Origin: Odiellus spinosus
Taxonomy: Eukaryota > Arthropoda > Arachnida > Opiliones > Phalangiidae
Direction: 5' to 3'
Assembly (NCBI GenBank): GCA_963920705.1
Contig: OY987239.1
Location: forward strand, 12,015,004 to 12,079,003
Length of the DNA stretch: 64,000 nucleotides
The notes beneath the pieces were generated by a model. The model did no database searches, had not been told where the DNA came from, and saw only the letters and a program-made list of their open reading frames with translations. Positions within the stretch are counted from its first letter, which is position 1. The number at the start of each line of letters is the position of its first letter. Positions 35,104-46,288 of the stretch are shown in pieces. The translations under genes were made by a program, and so were the position numbers.

Positions 35104-38100
35104 ATGAACAGAACTCTAAACGTTTTAGTTCCTGACGTAAGTACAGTAAAATTCCTGACTCAAAATATCGTGGAAGAGTCCAAATCACTCGAGCAGGACA
35201 GGGGTGTTGACTTTTTTGTCTATTTTTAAGTGATGGGCTATGTAGGGGAACCTTTACTGGTAGTATCAGAAGCCGATGAAACCGTCCTTTGAAGTCTATT
35301 ACTCCCGGGTCTTGTCTACCCCTCTCTGTATGGGTTAGTTTCAAAAAGCGCGATTCGTACGCCTCCTAACGGTAGATATTTTCGGAGCGGGAGTTCGTCC
35401 AGCGAATATCTCTAGCAGCCTCGGAGTTCGTCCAAAAAAACGTCGTCGTTTGTGGAGAGAGAGAATTTCCAATTTTCCGTAGGCGGGGGGATGAAGTAGG
35501 ACCCCTTCTAACTCGTAAAATTGGGAATTTTACCCATACAGAGAGGAGCGCTATATCGAACATTAGAGTAATAGACTTCAAAGGAGGGTTTCATCGGCTT
35601 CTGATAGTATTAAGATACGGGGTGTTGTTTACTTTTATGGATAAAGTCATAGACTTTTGTTAAGACTAATCCTTAAATTCAGATGGGCCATCTTTCAATG
35701 TGGAATAATGGTACACCAATAGGTCACGGAATCGACCTTTGGAAATTTATAGTCGATTTAAAAAAAATCAAGTGAGAATTAAGTACTTTCACGAAAGAGA
35801 CCGCGGCAATTAGAGACGTAGTATTCTAATCTTTAATTTGCAGGTACAAATTTTCACCAACGAGCCGAAAAGATATGTTTAACACAATTCAAAACACTGT
35901 AAGAACTTTAAAATAAAATCATGTCAATTAAAGGGAGAATGAAAGGCCGAAACAACCTATTTTTAATCGATTAAGAATGCTAAAATAATGAGAAACACAA
36001 TAATATAACTCAACCAAAAATATTTCCTTATTTTATAATCATTTTCCGAAGTTACGATGCTAAGCCTTGGCTGCCTAGCTCGGTGAACTAGGCTAGCACG
36101 ACCTGTATTTTTTTTTTAAATAATCGCGGATGTTCTTGTCGCCAATCACGAGCGAGTACGTGTATTTTATAAATACGCGTACTCGCTCGTGATTGGCGTA
36201 TAGATCAGACGCGAATATTAAAAAAAAATATGGCTCGTGCTCGCCTAGTTCGCCGAGCTAGGCAGCCAAGGCTTAGCATATGCAAGTTTCGGAACTTTGG
36301 AAATTGATTATAAAATAAGGAAATATTTTTGGTGAGTTATATTATTGTTTTTCTCATTATTTTAGCATTCTTAATCGATTAAAAATAGATTGTTTTGGCC
36401 TTTCATTCCCCCTTTAAGTTCTATTAATTTCAGTGTCGTCTGCTCCATGAGGGGTCTCGACATTCATAAGTGATAGAGTTTTGGCATAGACATAATTGGA
36501 CGAGCTCTTTTAAGTAACATTTGATATCATTGCAGACGACGAATGATGTGCTTATCATGGATACTTATATTAATTATGATAGACATAAAGTCATGGGACA
36601 TTCTTTACCGTACGCTATGACATCGGCTGCCTTCTTTTCCCAACGCACTAATAATTGCGGGGGATCCGAGACCCTTCTGCCAACATTAACCATTCATGTA
36701 GGTAACGTAAAAAAGTATATTTCAATATGTTCTTGGTAATGTGACACTTTAAAAAAATTCCTACGGGTTTGCTTTACCGCTTAAGACTTAACAGAAGCCG
36801 ATGAAACCCTCCTTTGAAGTCTATTACTCCCTGGACTTGTCTACCCCTCTCTGTATGGGTTAGTTTCAAAAAGCGCGATTCGTACGCCTCCTAACGGTAG
36901 ATATTTTCGGAGCGGGAGTTCGTCGAGCGAATATCTCTAGCAGCCTCGGAGTTCGTCAAAAAAACGTCGTCGTTTGTGGAGAGAGAGAATTTCCAATTTT
37001 CCGTAGACAGGGGGTATGAAGTAGGACCCCTCCGATCTCGGAAAATTGTGAATTTTACCCATACAGAGAGGAGCGCTATATCGAACATTAGAGTAGTAGA
37101 CTTCAAAGGAGGGTTTCATCTACTTCTGGACTTAATTATAATAAAGTATAATTGAAAATCATTAATTACAGGTATTTACCATGACCTTCGTAATATTTTG
37201 CCTGGTCACTATGATTTTAGCAATTAATAAAAGGCGGGAAAAAAAACGCCGATTCAAATCTTCTCAATCGTTAGAAATTGTCTTCAACCTATTAGATTGC
37301 TTAAGAGTTCTTTTAAGACAGTGTAAGTAACTAACATCAAGAATCCATTCAGGTTCCATAAGAATATGGGAGGGCCGCGATTCAATAACCATCTGTAACG
37401 TAATTAGTTAGTCTTTCTTTAACCTAATAACTTGATAATAAATACTATTAACGCTACAAATTAAAAACTATAACTCTGCTCTTGACATCGGGTTCATCCG
37501 CTGGCCCTTTCACTATTAGGAGGGAGCGGTTCACTTTTCCTTTAACTAAACTTGGGATAGGCTTATCAGCTTTCTAAATTATGGGACGGAAGGTTTCCAG
37601 TGGTTTAACTTAATTTTAATCAATGGAAGTTCAACTTAAACTAATACTAATTATACACTAAAACTAACAACATGAAATACACTTAATTAAACAAAAGGTC
37701 CGCTAAACATACACTAACTAATAACATATAAATACACTTGATTAACATTTAAATCCCCTCCAAAATAATAATACCCTTAAGTTTTTATCCCCTCCAAAAT
37801 ATTAAATGTTATAAATTTAAATTCAACTTATGGTTTTGTCCTGGCGACCTTGTTTCCTGGTGGTGTTTCGTCTCTCGTGCACGAGTGGTTGCGCGAGGTT
37901 TGCAAACGGTTTTCGCGAGGTTGAACGCGAACCTTAATTTCTAACTTTCGATACGTTATCGACGATTTCGCGAATTTGGCGCATGGCCTATTTTTAGCGT
38001 GGTTGAGCGTGTTGTTGAGCGCGTGGTTGAGCGTGTGCTTGAGTGCGTGGTTGAGCGTGTGGTTGAGTGCTTGGCTTGGTTCCGTGATCTTCTGAAAGGC

Positions 38101-41100
38101 ACCGTCGGCCAGTCCTAACTTCTTCAGCTTCTACGATACATCTTAACTTCTTATTCAGCTAGAGCGGGCCCATCTTAAGCTAGGGTACGTCCGCTGGTCA
38201 TCTTGCTCGTCATCGTGCTGCTTGTCCGAGCTCCTGCTCCTTCTCTCCTTCGTGACCTTCCTCTTGCGCTCCTTCGTAAAAACTTAACTTCTGTATCTCT
38301 CTCCCACTTCTCTCTTTTTTTCTATTTCATTTCATTTTCGTAAGCGTGGTCACTCATTGACGTCATCTCTTTTTCCACCAATCACTCTTCAGGTCCTCCA
38401 CGCGTACTACACGTGTTTAACTCGTGGTTGAAGTTGTTTTTAAAAATATACCAATTCCACTTCAGGTGGTCACCGTATTCATATATATACATAGCAAACA
38501 TATTTCCCCAACAATAAAAGTGGTACACAATAAAATAAACTAAAATACAATAAAAGTAATACACAATAACCTAAACTAAAATTTCTAAAAACCAGTATTG
38601 GTAACCTTCGGTTCATGGTTGCGAATTTGAAAACTATCTTGAGGAATAGGGCAGAGTTATTTTTGAAATCTTAGCGTTAGGAAATTCGGAGAATCAGGTG
38701 GCCACCTGAATTCCAAACCCCCTTTTCCCTAAATAGAGAATGCCATCATAGAGGTTGATAGGGTCCAGGCTTTCTACCTGCGGCCAGCGCTCGCTTCACC
38801 CCGGGACCCCTCAAACACCAGGTGTACAACTCAAGAGAAAGCTCCATCCAATATAATATTCAAGGGAAAGTCTCACCTATCCTATCGCTTTAAACTAATA
38901 ATCCCAAAATATCGCTACACATCCTCCCAAACTTTGTAGTAAAAGTTCGTCCGCTTCGAATCGATTTTTCAAGTAAATCGCTCCTGACATCTATTATTAA
39001 CCCGCGCCACTAACGACCTTGACGTAATATTTTGGGTAATAAAAATGGAGCCGACCGAAAAAAGATCTAAGCGTACAAATGTTGCGAAAATTGCGGACGA
39101 ACTTTTGTTACAAAGTTTGGGAGGATGGTACCAGAGGCTAAAGCTATTCTCCCATATTCTTATGGAACCTGACTGGATTCTTGCTAATATTTAACATATT
39201 TGTGTTGCTAGAGCTCGGAATCTTATCATTTTTTTTGTTTATTTTGGTTAATAATGTGTAGCTCTACCTCGATTACCCAAATTAATATCTGGTCGAATCG
39301 CTGTCATTAGCCTAATTATCGGAATGCTCTTCTTAATGTTATCCTATCAAAACGAAATGAAAGTCAACATGGCACTTTGCACGGGATCAGCACCTGACAC
39401 GATTGAACAAGTTTTTCAACTTTTCCAAAACTCTCAAGGTAGAAAACCGTGGTTAGTCATACAGGATCTTTTAAAGGTATAATTAAAAAATTAACAAATT
39501 AATTTAGAAGTGTGTTAAATTATAAATGAAATATTAATCAAGTTTTAAGTTAGAGAATCGGTATAAAATAAATATGTTCTTGACTGTCCCATTTAACAAT
39601 TTGCAATCTAATTTTTATCAGAAGCCGATGAAACCCTCCTTTGAAGTTTACTACTCTAATGTTCGATATAGCGCTCCTCTCTGTATGGGTAAAATTCCCA
39701 ATTTTACGAGATCGGAGGGGTCCTACTTCATACCCCCCTGTCTACGGAAAATTGGAAATTCTCTCTCTCCACAAACGACGACGTTTTTTTGACGAACTCC
39801 GAGGCTGCTAGAGATATTCGCTGGACGAACTCCCGCTCCGAAAATATCTACCGTTAGGAGGCGTACGAATCGCGCTTTTTGAAACTAACCCATACAGAGA
39901 GGGGTAGACAAGACCCGGGAGTAATAGACTTCAAAGGAGGGTTTCATGTACTTCTGTCTTTACTAATAAGCGATGTGCTTTGGTTTTTTTTTAGAAATTC
40001 AAAGAGCCAAGTGTAACGGAATTGAGCTCACTCGAAGTATAATACATATATCTATTATATTACTTATGGTTCTACAGAATCCCGTTAGGTACAAACCACC
40101 CAGTCAGCGAAAGCTACCTTTAATAGGGCATAAACGCAATGGGACTCTGTGGAATCATACAAGTCATTTTACACAGACTGTCCATTTGAATTTCTAACCT
40201 TATTTCCATATTGTTTTCATTATAGACGGGTACTTTTGAGCCATGGAAGGGTTTATCATCCGTGGTATCCGACTTTAAATTGAAAAGGTTGATATATATG
40301 TCTTACGAGAACAACGTCTTCAGAGATTTCGGCAAATTATGCTTGGGAGAAAATAAAAACATATTAAATACCGAAGTATTCGGACTTCGACTTCATGTTG
40401 GAAGGACCAAATATTTCATGCAACCAATTTACCTTGCCACGCGTCTTGGACTTCCAAAGGACCTAGTAGAATACATAGATGGAAGGTATAAGCCACCCTT
40501 TTTAAATAAAAGCACTTCAATTGCAAGCTTTTAAAGGCACTGAAGAGTTATTTGTAGGGACAGAAGCCGATGAAACCCTCCTTTGAAGTCTATTACTCCC
40601 TGGTCTTGTCTACCCCTCTCTGTATGGGTTAGTTTCAAAAAGCGCGATTCGTACGCCTCCTAACGGTAGATATTTTCGGAGCGGGAGTTCGTCGAGCGAA
40701 TATCTCTAGCAGCCTCGGAGTTCGTCAAAAAAACGTCGTCGTTTGTGGAGAGAGAGAATTTCCAATTTTCCGTAGACAGGGGGGTATGAAGTAGGACCCC
40801 TCCGATCTCGTAAAATTGTGAATTTTACCCATACAGAGAGGAGCGCTATATCGAACATTAGAGTAGTAGACTTCAAAGGAGGGTTTCATCGGCTTCTGGT
40901 AGGGGCTAAAAATATTTTACAACTAATTTTAACATGATTTCAGAGTGTTAAATTATCTGGAAACTGGGTTGAGACAATATGTGGAGAAAAAAAGATGGTT
41001 TATTCTTGAGAATTGTTTTGGGCCATATTTTTACAGCGGATCATCTAAGAATGATTTCAATACTGCCGAAATGGAGGGTTTGGACCTCTCTGGAGTGGGC

Positions 41101-41220
41101 TTCTGTTTTTTGTTTTGGATAATTGCACTGTTCGTGTCTTTAGCCGTTCTATTTTTTGAACTATTTTACCATTTTTCTAATTGTTTTACTGGATCAAATG
41201 TCGTGCAAATATATACTTAG
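35104..41220 (+). CDS. Divergent ionotropic receptor (IR)-like gene 1
   Basis: Ionotropic receptors are ligand-gated cation channels related to glutamate receptors, used in arthropod chemosensation. Nine exons join in frame: 35,104-35,136; 35,683-35,771; 35,844-35,898; 36,536-36,697; 37,172-37,322; 39,262-39,476; 39,995-40,036; 40,226-40,485; 40,944-41,220 (427 residues). Order: split ligand-binding half S1 (1-113, LNVLVPD, then MWNNGTPIGHGIDLWKF), first membrane helix about 114-133, pore region, second helix about 175-192 ending in SY (RIAVISLIIGMLFLMLSY), S2, and a last helix about 387-409 after NTAEMEGLDLSGVGF. It starts at S1, with no amino-terminal domain and no clear signal peptide, so an upstream exon may be missing. 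It shares its exon plan with gene 3. Four family-1 MITEs and three other elements lie in its introns. Confidence 0.8.
35185..35662 (-). repeat. AT-rich dispersed repeat containing MITE copy 2
   Basis: Read on the minus strand, this matches 42,556-42,716 and the start matches 43,629-43,693. Shared text includes GTCTAT(G/A)A, CATAAAAGTA, TTAATA, GCAAAGG and CTTAAAAATAGACAAAAAAG. Here and at 43,629-44,050 the repeat carries a MITE at the same point; at 42,626-42,650 the site is empty. Confidence 0.7.
35267..35603 (-). mobile_element. MITE family 1, copy 2
   Basis: 337 bp, reverse orientation, in intron 1 of receptor gene 1. Flanks GTAGTAT and ATAGTAT (6/7). Confidence 0.92.
35932..36413. mobile_element. 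482-bp foldback element flanked by TTAA
   Basis: Nearly the whole element is one inverted repeat with arms of about 235 bp folding around 36,172 (TGTATTTTATAAATACGC). Ends are AGGGAGAATGAAAGGCC and its complement GGCCTTTCATTCCCCCT. TTAA lies directly outside both ends, as made by piggyBac- or Kolobok-type transposition. It lies in intron 3 of receptor gene 1 and codes for nothing. Confidence 0.85.
36792..37128 (-). mobile_element. MITE family 1, copy 3
   Basis: 337 bp, reverse orientation, in intron 4 of receptor gene 1. Target duplication GACTTAA (7/7). Its right end reads TACTTCTG, one of two copies with this end variant. Confidence 0.93.
37995..38085. repeat. Short tandem repeat GCGTGGTTGAGCGT
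   Basis: Five to six imperfect copies of a roughly 16-bp unit inside the 1.85-kb element. Confidence 0.7.
38920..39126. mobile_element. Nested ~207-bp inverted-repeat element
   Basis: Starts CATCCTCCCAAACTTTGTA and ends with its complement. The inverted ends run about 35 bp, through AAAAGTTCGTCCGC. It lies near the right end of the 1.85-kb element, so it is either a later insertion or part of that element's subterminal structure. No clear target duplication is seen. Confidence 0.55.
39619..39956 (+). mobile_element. MITE family 1, copy 4
   Basis: 338 bp, in intron 6 of receptor gene 1. Flanks TTTTTAT and TCTTTAC match at only 5 of 7 positions, the weakest target duplication of the set. Confidence 0.88.
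40561..40898 (-). mobile_element. MITE family 1, copy 5
   Basis: 338 bp, reverse orientation, in intron 8 of receptor gene 1. Flanks GTAGGGA and GTAGGGG (6/7). Confidence 0.92.
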
Positions 41221-41254
41221 ATCTATTTAATTTTAAAACTTATTTTAAATCACG

Positions 41255-41575
41255 TTTTAACTCGGAATTAATTTTTATTAATTGGATAAAATCTACTAAA
41301 TTCTGATGTATATTATCCGTTTAAAGACTTATACGAAGATAAAGTAAAACAACCTAATCCATATCCGTTTTTATTATCCAACAAAAATGGCAACTTATCT
41401 TAGAATATTATCCGATGCGTTATAAGTTCGGATAAAAAAAAATTCAAAATTTATTTTCCGTGAAAAATAACGAATAAAAAGATGATTTAAAATCTTATCG
41501 TTTTATTTCTATCCTTCGAATTAAAAGTCAATTTGAAATTTTTTCTTATATTTTAGACTAATTTGAAAAAAATAA
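41255..41575 (-). repeat. ~320-bp dispersed repeat, copy 1
   Basis: The reverse complement matches 48,090-48,420 along its whole length. Shared text includes AATTGGATAAAATCTAC, AATCCATATCCGTTTTTATT and ATAACGAATAAAAAGATGA. It lies just past the stop codon of receptor gene 1. No terminal repeat or coding capacity was recognised. Confidence 0.75.
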
Positions 41576-42023
41576 ATTTGTTTCCCATGTGTTTTAATAC
41601 GCAAAAAAAAACTTTGGCGTATTTGTCCTTCCATTTTCGACAATAATTCTAACCAATCACAGCTCTAAGAGTCAAATATGTCACCGCCAATTAGAAAGAA
41701 TATAATTTACTACAATAAATTTGCTGAAGAAAAATTTAAATAAAGGTGTGTTTATCCGTGCAATAATTATTAAAGTTTTTTTTAATCATCTTAATGAATT
41801 GTTAGTTTTGGTAAATTAAAGTGGCATTATTAATAAACAAATGAGCTTTTTTGATAACTCCCTTAATGGCTTTCTCTCTTAATGGTTCTTCCCACCTTTC
41901 AAAATTAAGTACATACTACTAATCAAATAAAGCCTTAACGTCAAGCCAAAGAGTCACAAAATTATTTTAGGGTTATAATATTCTTTACCAAGTCTAAAGG
42001 TGGATTACAGATACAATTCAAAG

Positions 42024-45000
42024 ATGGTGGATCAATGCTCAACAACAAGATTAATTAGGGCTGGCATAGTAGAGGTAAACGAATTGAATAATGGTTGAAT
42101 TTTGGGATTTAAAATAATTTACAAAACATTAGATAACTTGGAGTTAAAAATAGAATAGATTTCGAATTTATCTTCGAAATAAAACTATGAATTAACTTTA
42201 ACTTTTAGCAGAAGCCGATGAAACCCTCCTTTGAAGTCTACTACTCTAATGTTCGATATAGCGCTCCTCTCTGTATGGGTAAAATTCCCAATTTTACGAG
42301 ATCGGAGGGGTCCTACTTCATACCCCCTGTCTACGGAAAATTGGAAATTCTCTCTCTCCACAAACGACGACGTTTTTTTGACGAACTCCAAGGTAGCTAG
42401 AGATATTCGGTGGACGAACTCCCGCTCCGAAAATATCTACCGTTAGGAGGCGTACGAATCGCGCTTTTTGAAAGTAACCCATACAGAGAGGGGTAGACAA
42501 GACCCGGGAGTAATAGACTTCAAAGAAGGGTTTCATCGGCTTCTGCTTTTAGGTTAAAATTCAGGTTATAACTATTACCAAAAGTCTATAAAGTTATTCC
42601 ATAAAAGTATACTTAAGTAGTTTAATAATATCAGCAAAGGTTTTGTTTGATCACTTAAAAATAGACAAAAAAGTTATCACCCCTGTCTTGCTCCTGAGTA
42701 ATTTGGACTTTTCCTCCTCGCTTGGAGGAATTATAGTCTCCAATTGGCTAGTTTCAAGCCTTTATTTAAAATCATAAAATTTATATTTTTGATAGGAATC
42801 ATTAATGATTGATACGATTAATGAAACATACCGAATAATTAAAGAAAATTATGTTAAGTACCTCAACGTAAGGTAAGTAATTAAAAGGATTATCCCTTTT
42901 CCTCGGTGCAGCTTTTTAATCTTAAATTGTTAACGCAGTTTAGAGTACATTGAAATTCCAAAAAAAGATGTTAACGAAGAGATCATATTCAACAAGGATG
43001 AATTACCAATGGTAATCTAGGTTAACACATTTTATAGATAGGCGTGTTAACGCTAAAACATATTAATGCTTTTGAAATCAGCAGAAGCCGATGAAACCCT
43101 CCTTTGAAGTCTATTACTCCCGGGTCTTGTCTACCCCTCTCTGTATGGGTTATTCTCAAAAGCGCGATCCGTACGCCTCCTAACGGTAGATATTTTCGGA
43201 GCGGGAGTTCGTCGAGCGAATATCTCTAGCAGCCTCGGAGCTCGTCCAAAAACGTCGTCGTTTGTGGAGAGAGAGAATTTCCAATTTTTGGTAGACAGGG
43301 GGGGGTATGAAGTAGGACCCCTCCGATCTCGTAAATTTGATAATTTTACCCATACAGAGAGGAGCGCTATATGGAACATTAGAGTAGTAGACTTCAAAGG
43401 AGGGTTTCATCGGCTTCTGAAATCAGGGATTGTAAATTTTCTAACCCATTTAAGGATGTGGACTTTCTATTTGTGCCCTTCGACTACACTTTTTTAGCGT
43501 GCATTAAGAATTTAAATATCACCAGGCTGTCAAATATTTTTCTGCCCAGTTGGACATTCTTGTTATCACCCGCACCTGACCCACAAATCAAAGCCACTTT
43601 ATCGTTCATTTATGTTCAACCAAAAGTAAGTTAAACCAAAAATCTATGACTTTATCCCATAAAAGTAATCAACACCCAGTAGCTTAATACTACCAGAAGC
43701 CGATGAAACCCTCCTTTGAAGTCTATGACTCCAATGTTCCATATAGCGCTCCTCTCTGTATGGGTAAAATTCACAATTTTACGAGATCGGAGGGGTCCTA
43801 CTTCATACCCCCCTGTCTACGGAAAATTGGAAATTCTCTCTCTCCACAAACGACGACGTTTTTTGGACGAACTCCGAGGCTGCTAGAGATATTCGCTCGA
43901 CGAACTCCCGCTCCGAAAATATCTACCGTTAGGAGGCGTACGAATCGCGCCTTTTGAGAATAACCCATACAGAGAGGGGTAGACAAGACCCGGGAGTAAT
44001 AGACTTCAAAGGAGGGTTTCATCGGCTTCTGATACTACTAGCAAAGGTTGGGGTAAAAGTACCAACAGATTCTACAGGATTCGAGACACTAGCTGTCGCA
44101 GTCTTTAAACACCAATTCCTATTTGCCGATACTGTTAAGATCAATTATTTTTATTCTATCATTTGTACAGGTTTTGCGGCTATTGGTATTATTCTTAATT
44201 GTGGTTTCCGCTATCATGTCGCTAGCCATAACGCGCAGATCGCAACTAAAACCAAAAACATCTAGAAATGGTTTTGGGTTGCGTTTTGAAAACTTTCCTC
44301 AGAAGTTCATGACACACTTATGGCAAAATGCTAATCTGCAGTTTTGCGAAGGTACGTCACAACAGAATTCCAATTTCCCATTTCATCCAGACAAGAAGGA
44401 TCAGATAAGGAGAGGAAAAGTGGGAACGGCGCGGCTCCTACTGCGTTGGCCTAAACTCCCACTCTGGGAGAACGGGGGACAGACGGGGGTAGAGATGCTT
44501 CGTGGTAAATTGTTGTCACGTGGGTAAAACGAATCCTTTACGAGACGCGCTAGCTAGCGACCACGTGACAACAGTTTACCTCGAGAATTTCCTATCCCCC
44601 CCTTTCCACCCGAGTGGGAGGTTGGCTCTTCTCTCTCTAACTCAACGCAGCCCCACTTTTCCTCTCCTTATCTGATCCTTCTTGATCCAGACGTCAAAAC
44701 TACTCCAATTATCACAAAAAAATTTTGTTTAGGTTATCCACGGATACCAAGGTCCCTTCCCTGGAGAATCGCTTTCATGAGCTGGTTATTAGGAGTTACG
44801 CTAATTACTTTCGAAGCCTCTTGTTACCTTAAGTCTAATTTTTCGGTAATCAAGTACGTCAAAGTGAATACTTTTGACGACCTTCTGGAACAAGCTGGCA
44901 AAATTAAAATTGGAATAATGGAAGGATCCGTTGAGGACATGTTCGTTACCCAAAGGGTATTTCTAAAATGGTCAAGGTGTTACCAGGAAATAATGGTTAA

Positions 45001-45698
45001 CTTCTTATTTACATCGTAGGCTTTAACTGAAACCAAATTCGAAAAATTGAACAAGATATTGAATGGAGCGAAGGAAAAAGGAGAAAAAGTGGACGTCTCG
45101 GATTTATTCTTCGGCAATGTTTTTGAGCAAGTTGCCGAAAAGAAATTGATTTTTATATCCAGCATGTTTGTGGTTTTGGCCACTATGACTCATTACTTTT
45201 CCTCCAAGGAAAATATCTTTGATTTGAAAGAGATTTATTATATATCAGCGCCGATAGAAGAAAGCTACTGTGTAGGCGTTTTCTCATCTACTTTCGTTGG
45301 AACACCACTTGCCAAAGGCACTAACAAATTGTAAGTGTAATGGAAGGTTCCTAAGCCTCGCTCTCTGGGCAGTTTTTTAAAACGACACTAAGCCTTGGCT
45401 TAAGTCTAGGGAAGAGACTTCGTGTCTTGTGGATTTCATTTTGGCCCATTAGAAATTTGTTTCTTACAGGATGACTAGAAGCTTGGAATGCGGATTGGCT
45501 GAACCATTTCTACGACGCATGGGCCGCGTAACTGACATTCTACAATGGTCAGAGCAGGCGCGTGTGGAAGACGCGCAGTTAACAATGAAAGGAGTGCAAA
45601 GCGTAATGTTACTCTACCTCTTAGGAAATGCAATTGCAATTGCGCTGTTCATATTGAATATATTCGCAATTACGTTCATAAAACTGTTAAAACTATAG
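42024..45698 (+). CDS. Divergent ionotropic receptor (IR)-like gene 2
   Basis: Eight exons join in frame: 42,024-42,074; 42,796-42,872; 42,939-43,011; 43,455-43,625; 44,171-44,351; 44,733-44,956; 45,020-45,330; 45,470-45,698 (438 residues). S1 starts with LIRAGIVE, then INETYRIIKENYVKYLNV and DVDFLFVPFD. The first helix is about 125-144 (VLRLLVLFLIVVSAIMSLAI), the second about 196-212 (WRIAFMSWLLGVTL), and the last about 407-428, after EDAQLTMKGVQ. It is quite diverged from genes 1 and 3 and has a longer S2. Exon 1 is the weakest call; the segment matching MWNNGTP of the others was not found and another small exon may exist. An 87-bp open stretch at 44,047-44,133 was left out because it would need a 37-bp intron. 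The homologous junction in genes 1 and 3 supports direct joining. Confidence 0.72.
42209..42545 (+). mobile_element. MITE family 1, copy 6
   Basis: 337 bp, in intron 1 of receptor gene 2 (or intergenic if that first exon is wrong). Target duplication CTTTTAG (7/7). Confidence 0.93.
42556..42716 (+). repeat. AT-rich dispersed repeat, empty-site copy
   Basis: Aligns with the repeats at 35,185-35,662 (minus) and 43,629-44,050, but has TTAATAATATCAGCAAAGG where those have a MITE between duplicated ATACTAC sequences. Confidence 0.7.
43082..43419 (-). mobile_element. MITE family 1, copy 7
   Basis: 338 bp, reverse orientation, in intron 3 of receptor gene 2, only 35 bp before exon 4. Target duplication AAATCAG (7/7). 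The branch point and acceptor of exon 4 (TTCTAACCCATTTAAG) lie past it and are intact. Confidence 0.93.
43694..44031 (+). mobile_element. MITE family 1, copy 8
   Basis: 338 bp, in intron 4 of receptor gene 2. Target duplication ATACTAC (7/7). It sits at the same point of a dispersed repeat as copy 2. Confidence 0.93.
44392..44684. mobile_element. MITE family 2, copy 1
   Basis: 293 bp with a perfect 33-bp terminal inverted repeat starting CAAGAAGGATCAGATAAGGA. The arms remain partly complementary for about 125 bp, with GTTGTCACGTG inward on both sides. Target duplication ATCCAGA (7/7). It lies in intron 5 of receptor gene 2. Confidence 0.93.
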
Positions 45699-45952
45699 TT
45701 TAGTGAGGAAATTATGACAATAACAGATCTAAAAATCATTCAATTGACACGCATAATTTAGTTGCTCACTTAAAGGGACTATATGCACGATTTTTAAAAT
45801 TCCCTTTAAAGTCGCCTTCTTTTCTAGCTTAGCAGACGACGTTGACCATAACAAATTGTACAGTCAAAGCTAGGATGTGTGCGTAAGGGAAGATCATTTT
45901 AAAGGGGCACTTTTTTTGAGCAGATAGGGCCTTTAAACACTTTCAGTTTTTA

Positions 45953-46288
45953 CAGAAGCCGATGAAACCCTCCTTTGAAGTCTATTACTCCCGGGTCTTG
46001 TCTACCCCTCTCTGTATGGGTTATTCTCAAAAGGCGCGATTCGTACGCCTCCTAACGGTAGATGTTTTCGGAGCGGGAGTTCGTCCACCGCATATCTCTA
46101 GCAGCCTTGGAGTTCGTCCAAAAACGTCGTCGTTTGTGGAGAGAGAGAATTTCCAATTTTCCGTAGACAGGGGGGAAGAAGTAGGACCCCTTCTAACTCG
46201 TAAAATTGTGAATTTTACCCATACAGAGAGGAGCGCTATATGGAACATTGGAGTAGTAGACTTCAAAGGAAGGTTTCATCGGCTTCTG
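45953..46288 (-). mobile_element. MITE family 1, copy 9
   Basis: 336 bp, reverse orientation, downstream of receptor gene 2. Target duplication GTTTTTA (7/7). Confidence 0.93.

Larger units (their letters stand above)
37338..39183. mobile_element. 1.85-kb non-autonomous DNA transposon
   Basis: Ends are CAAGAATCCATTCAGGTTCC and the complement of CAAGAATCCAGTCAGGTTCC, inverted over about 35 bp. Flanks are CTAACAT and CTAATAT (6/7). The interior has no transposase frame. It has higher GC in places, with a short tandem run of GTGGTTGAGCG near 37,995-38,085 and a nested inverted repeat at 38,920-39,126. It sits 15 bp past exon 5 of receptor gene 1, so the donor is preserved. Confidence 0.8.

Noticed and set aside
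43420..43454. MITE copy 7 supplying the acceptor of exon 4
   Set aside because: Using the AG of its target duplication gives an immediate in-frame stop; the acceptor at 43,454 keeps the frame and has a branch point.
44047..44133. Extra exon of receptor gene 2 (VGVKVPTDSTGFETLAV...)
   Set aside because: It would need a 37-bp intron to the next exon, and genes 1 and 3 join the flanking exons directly at the same phase.
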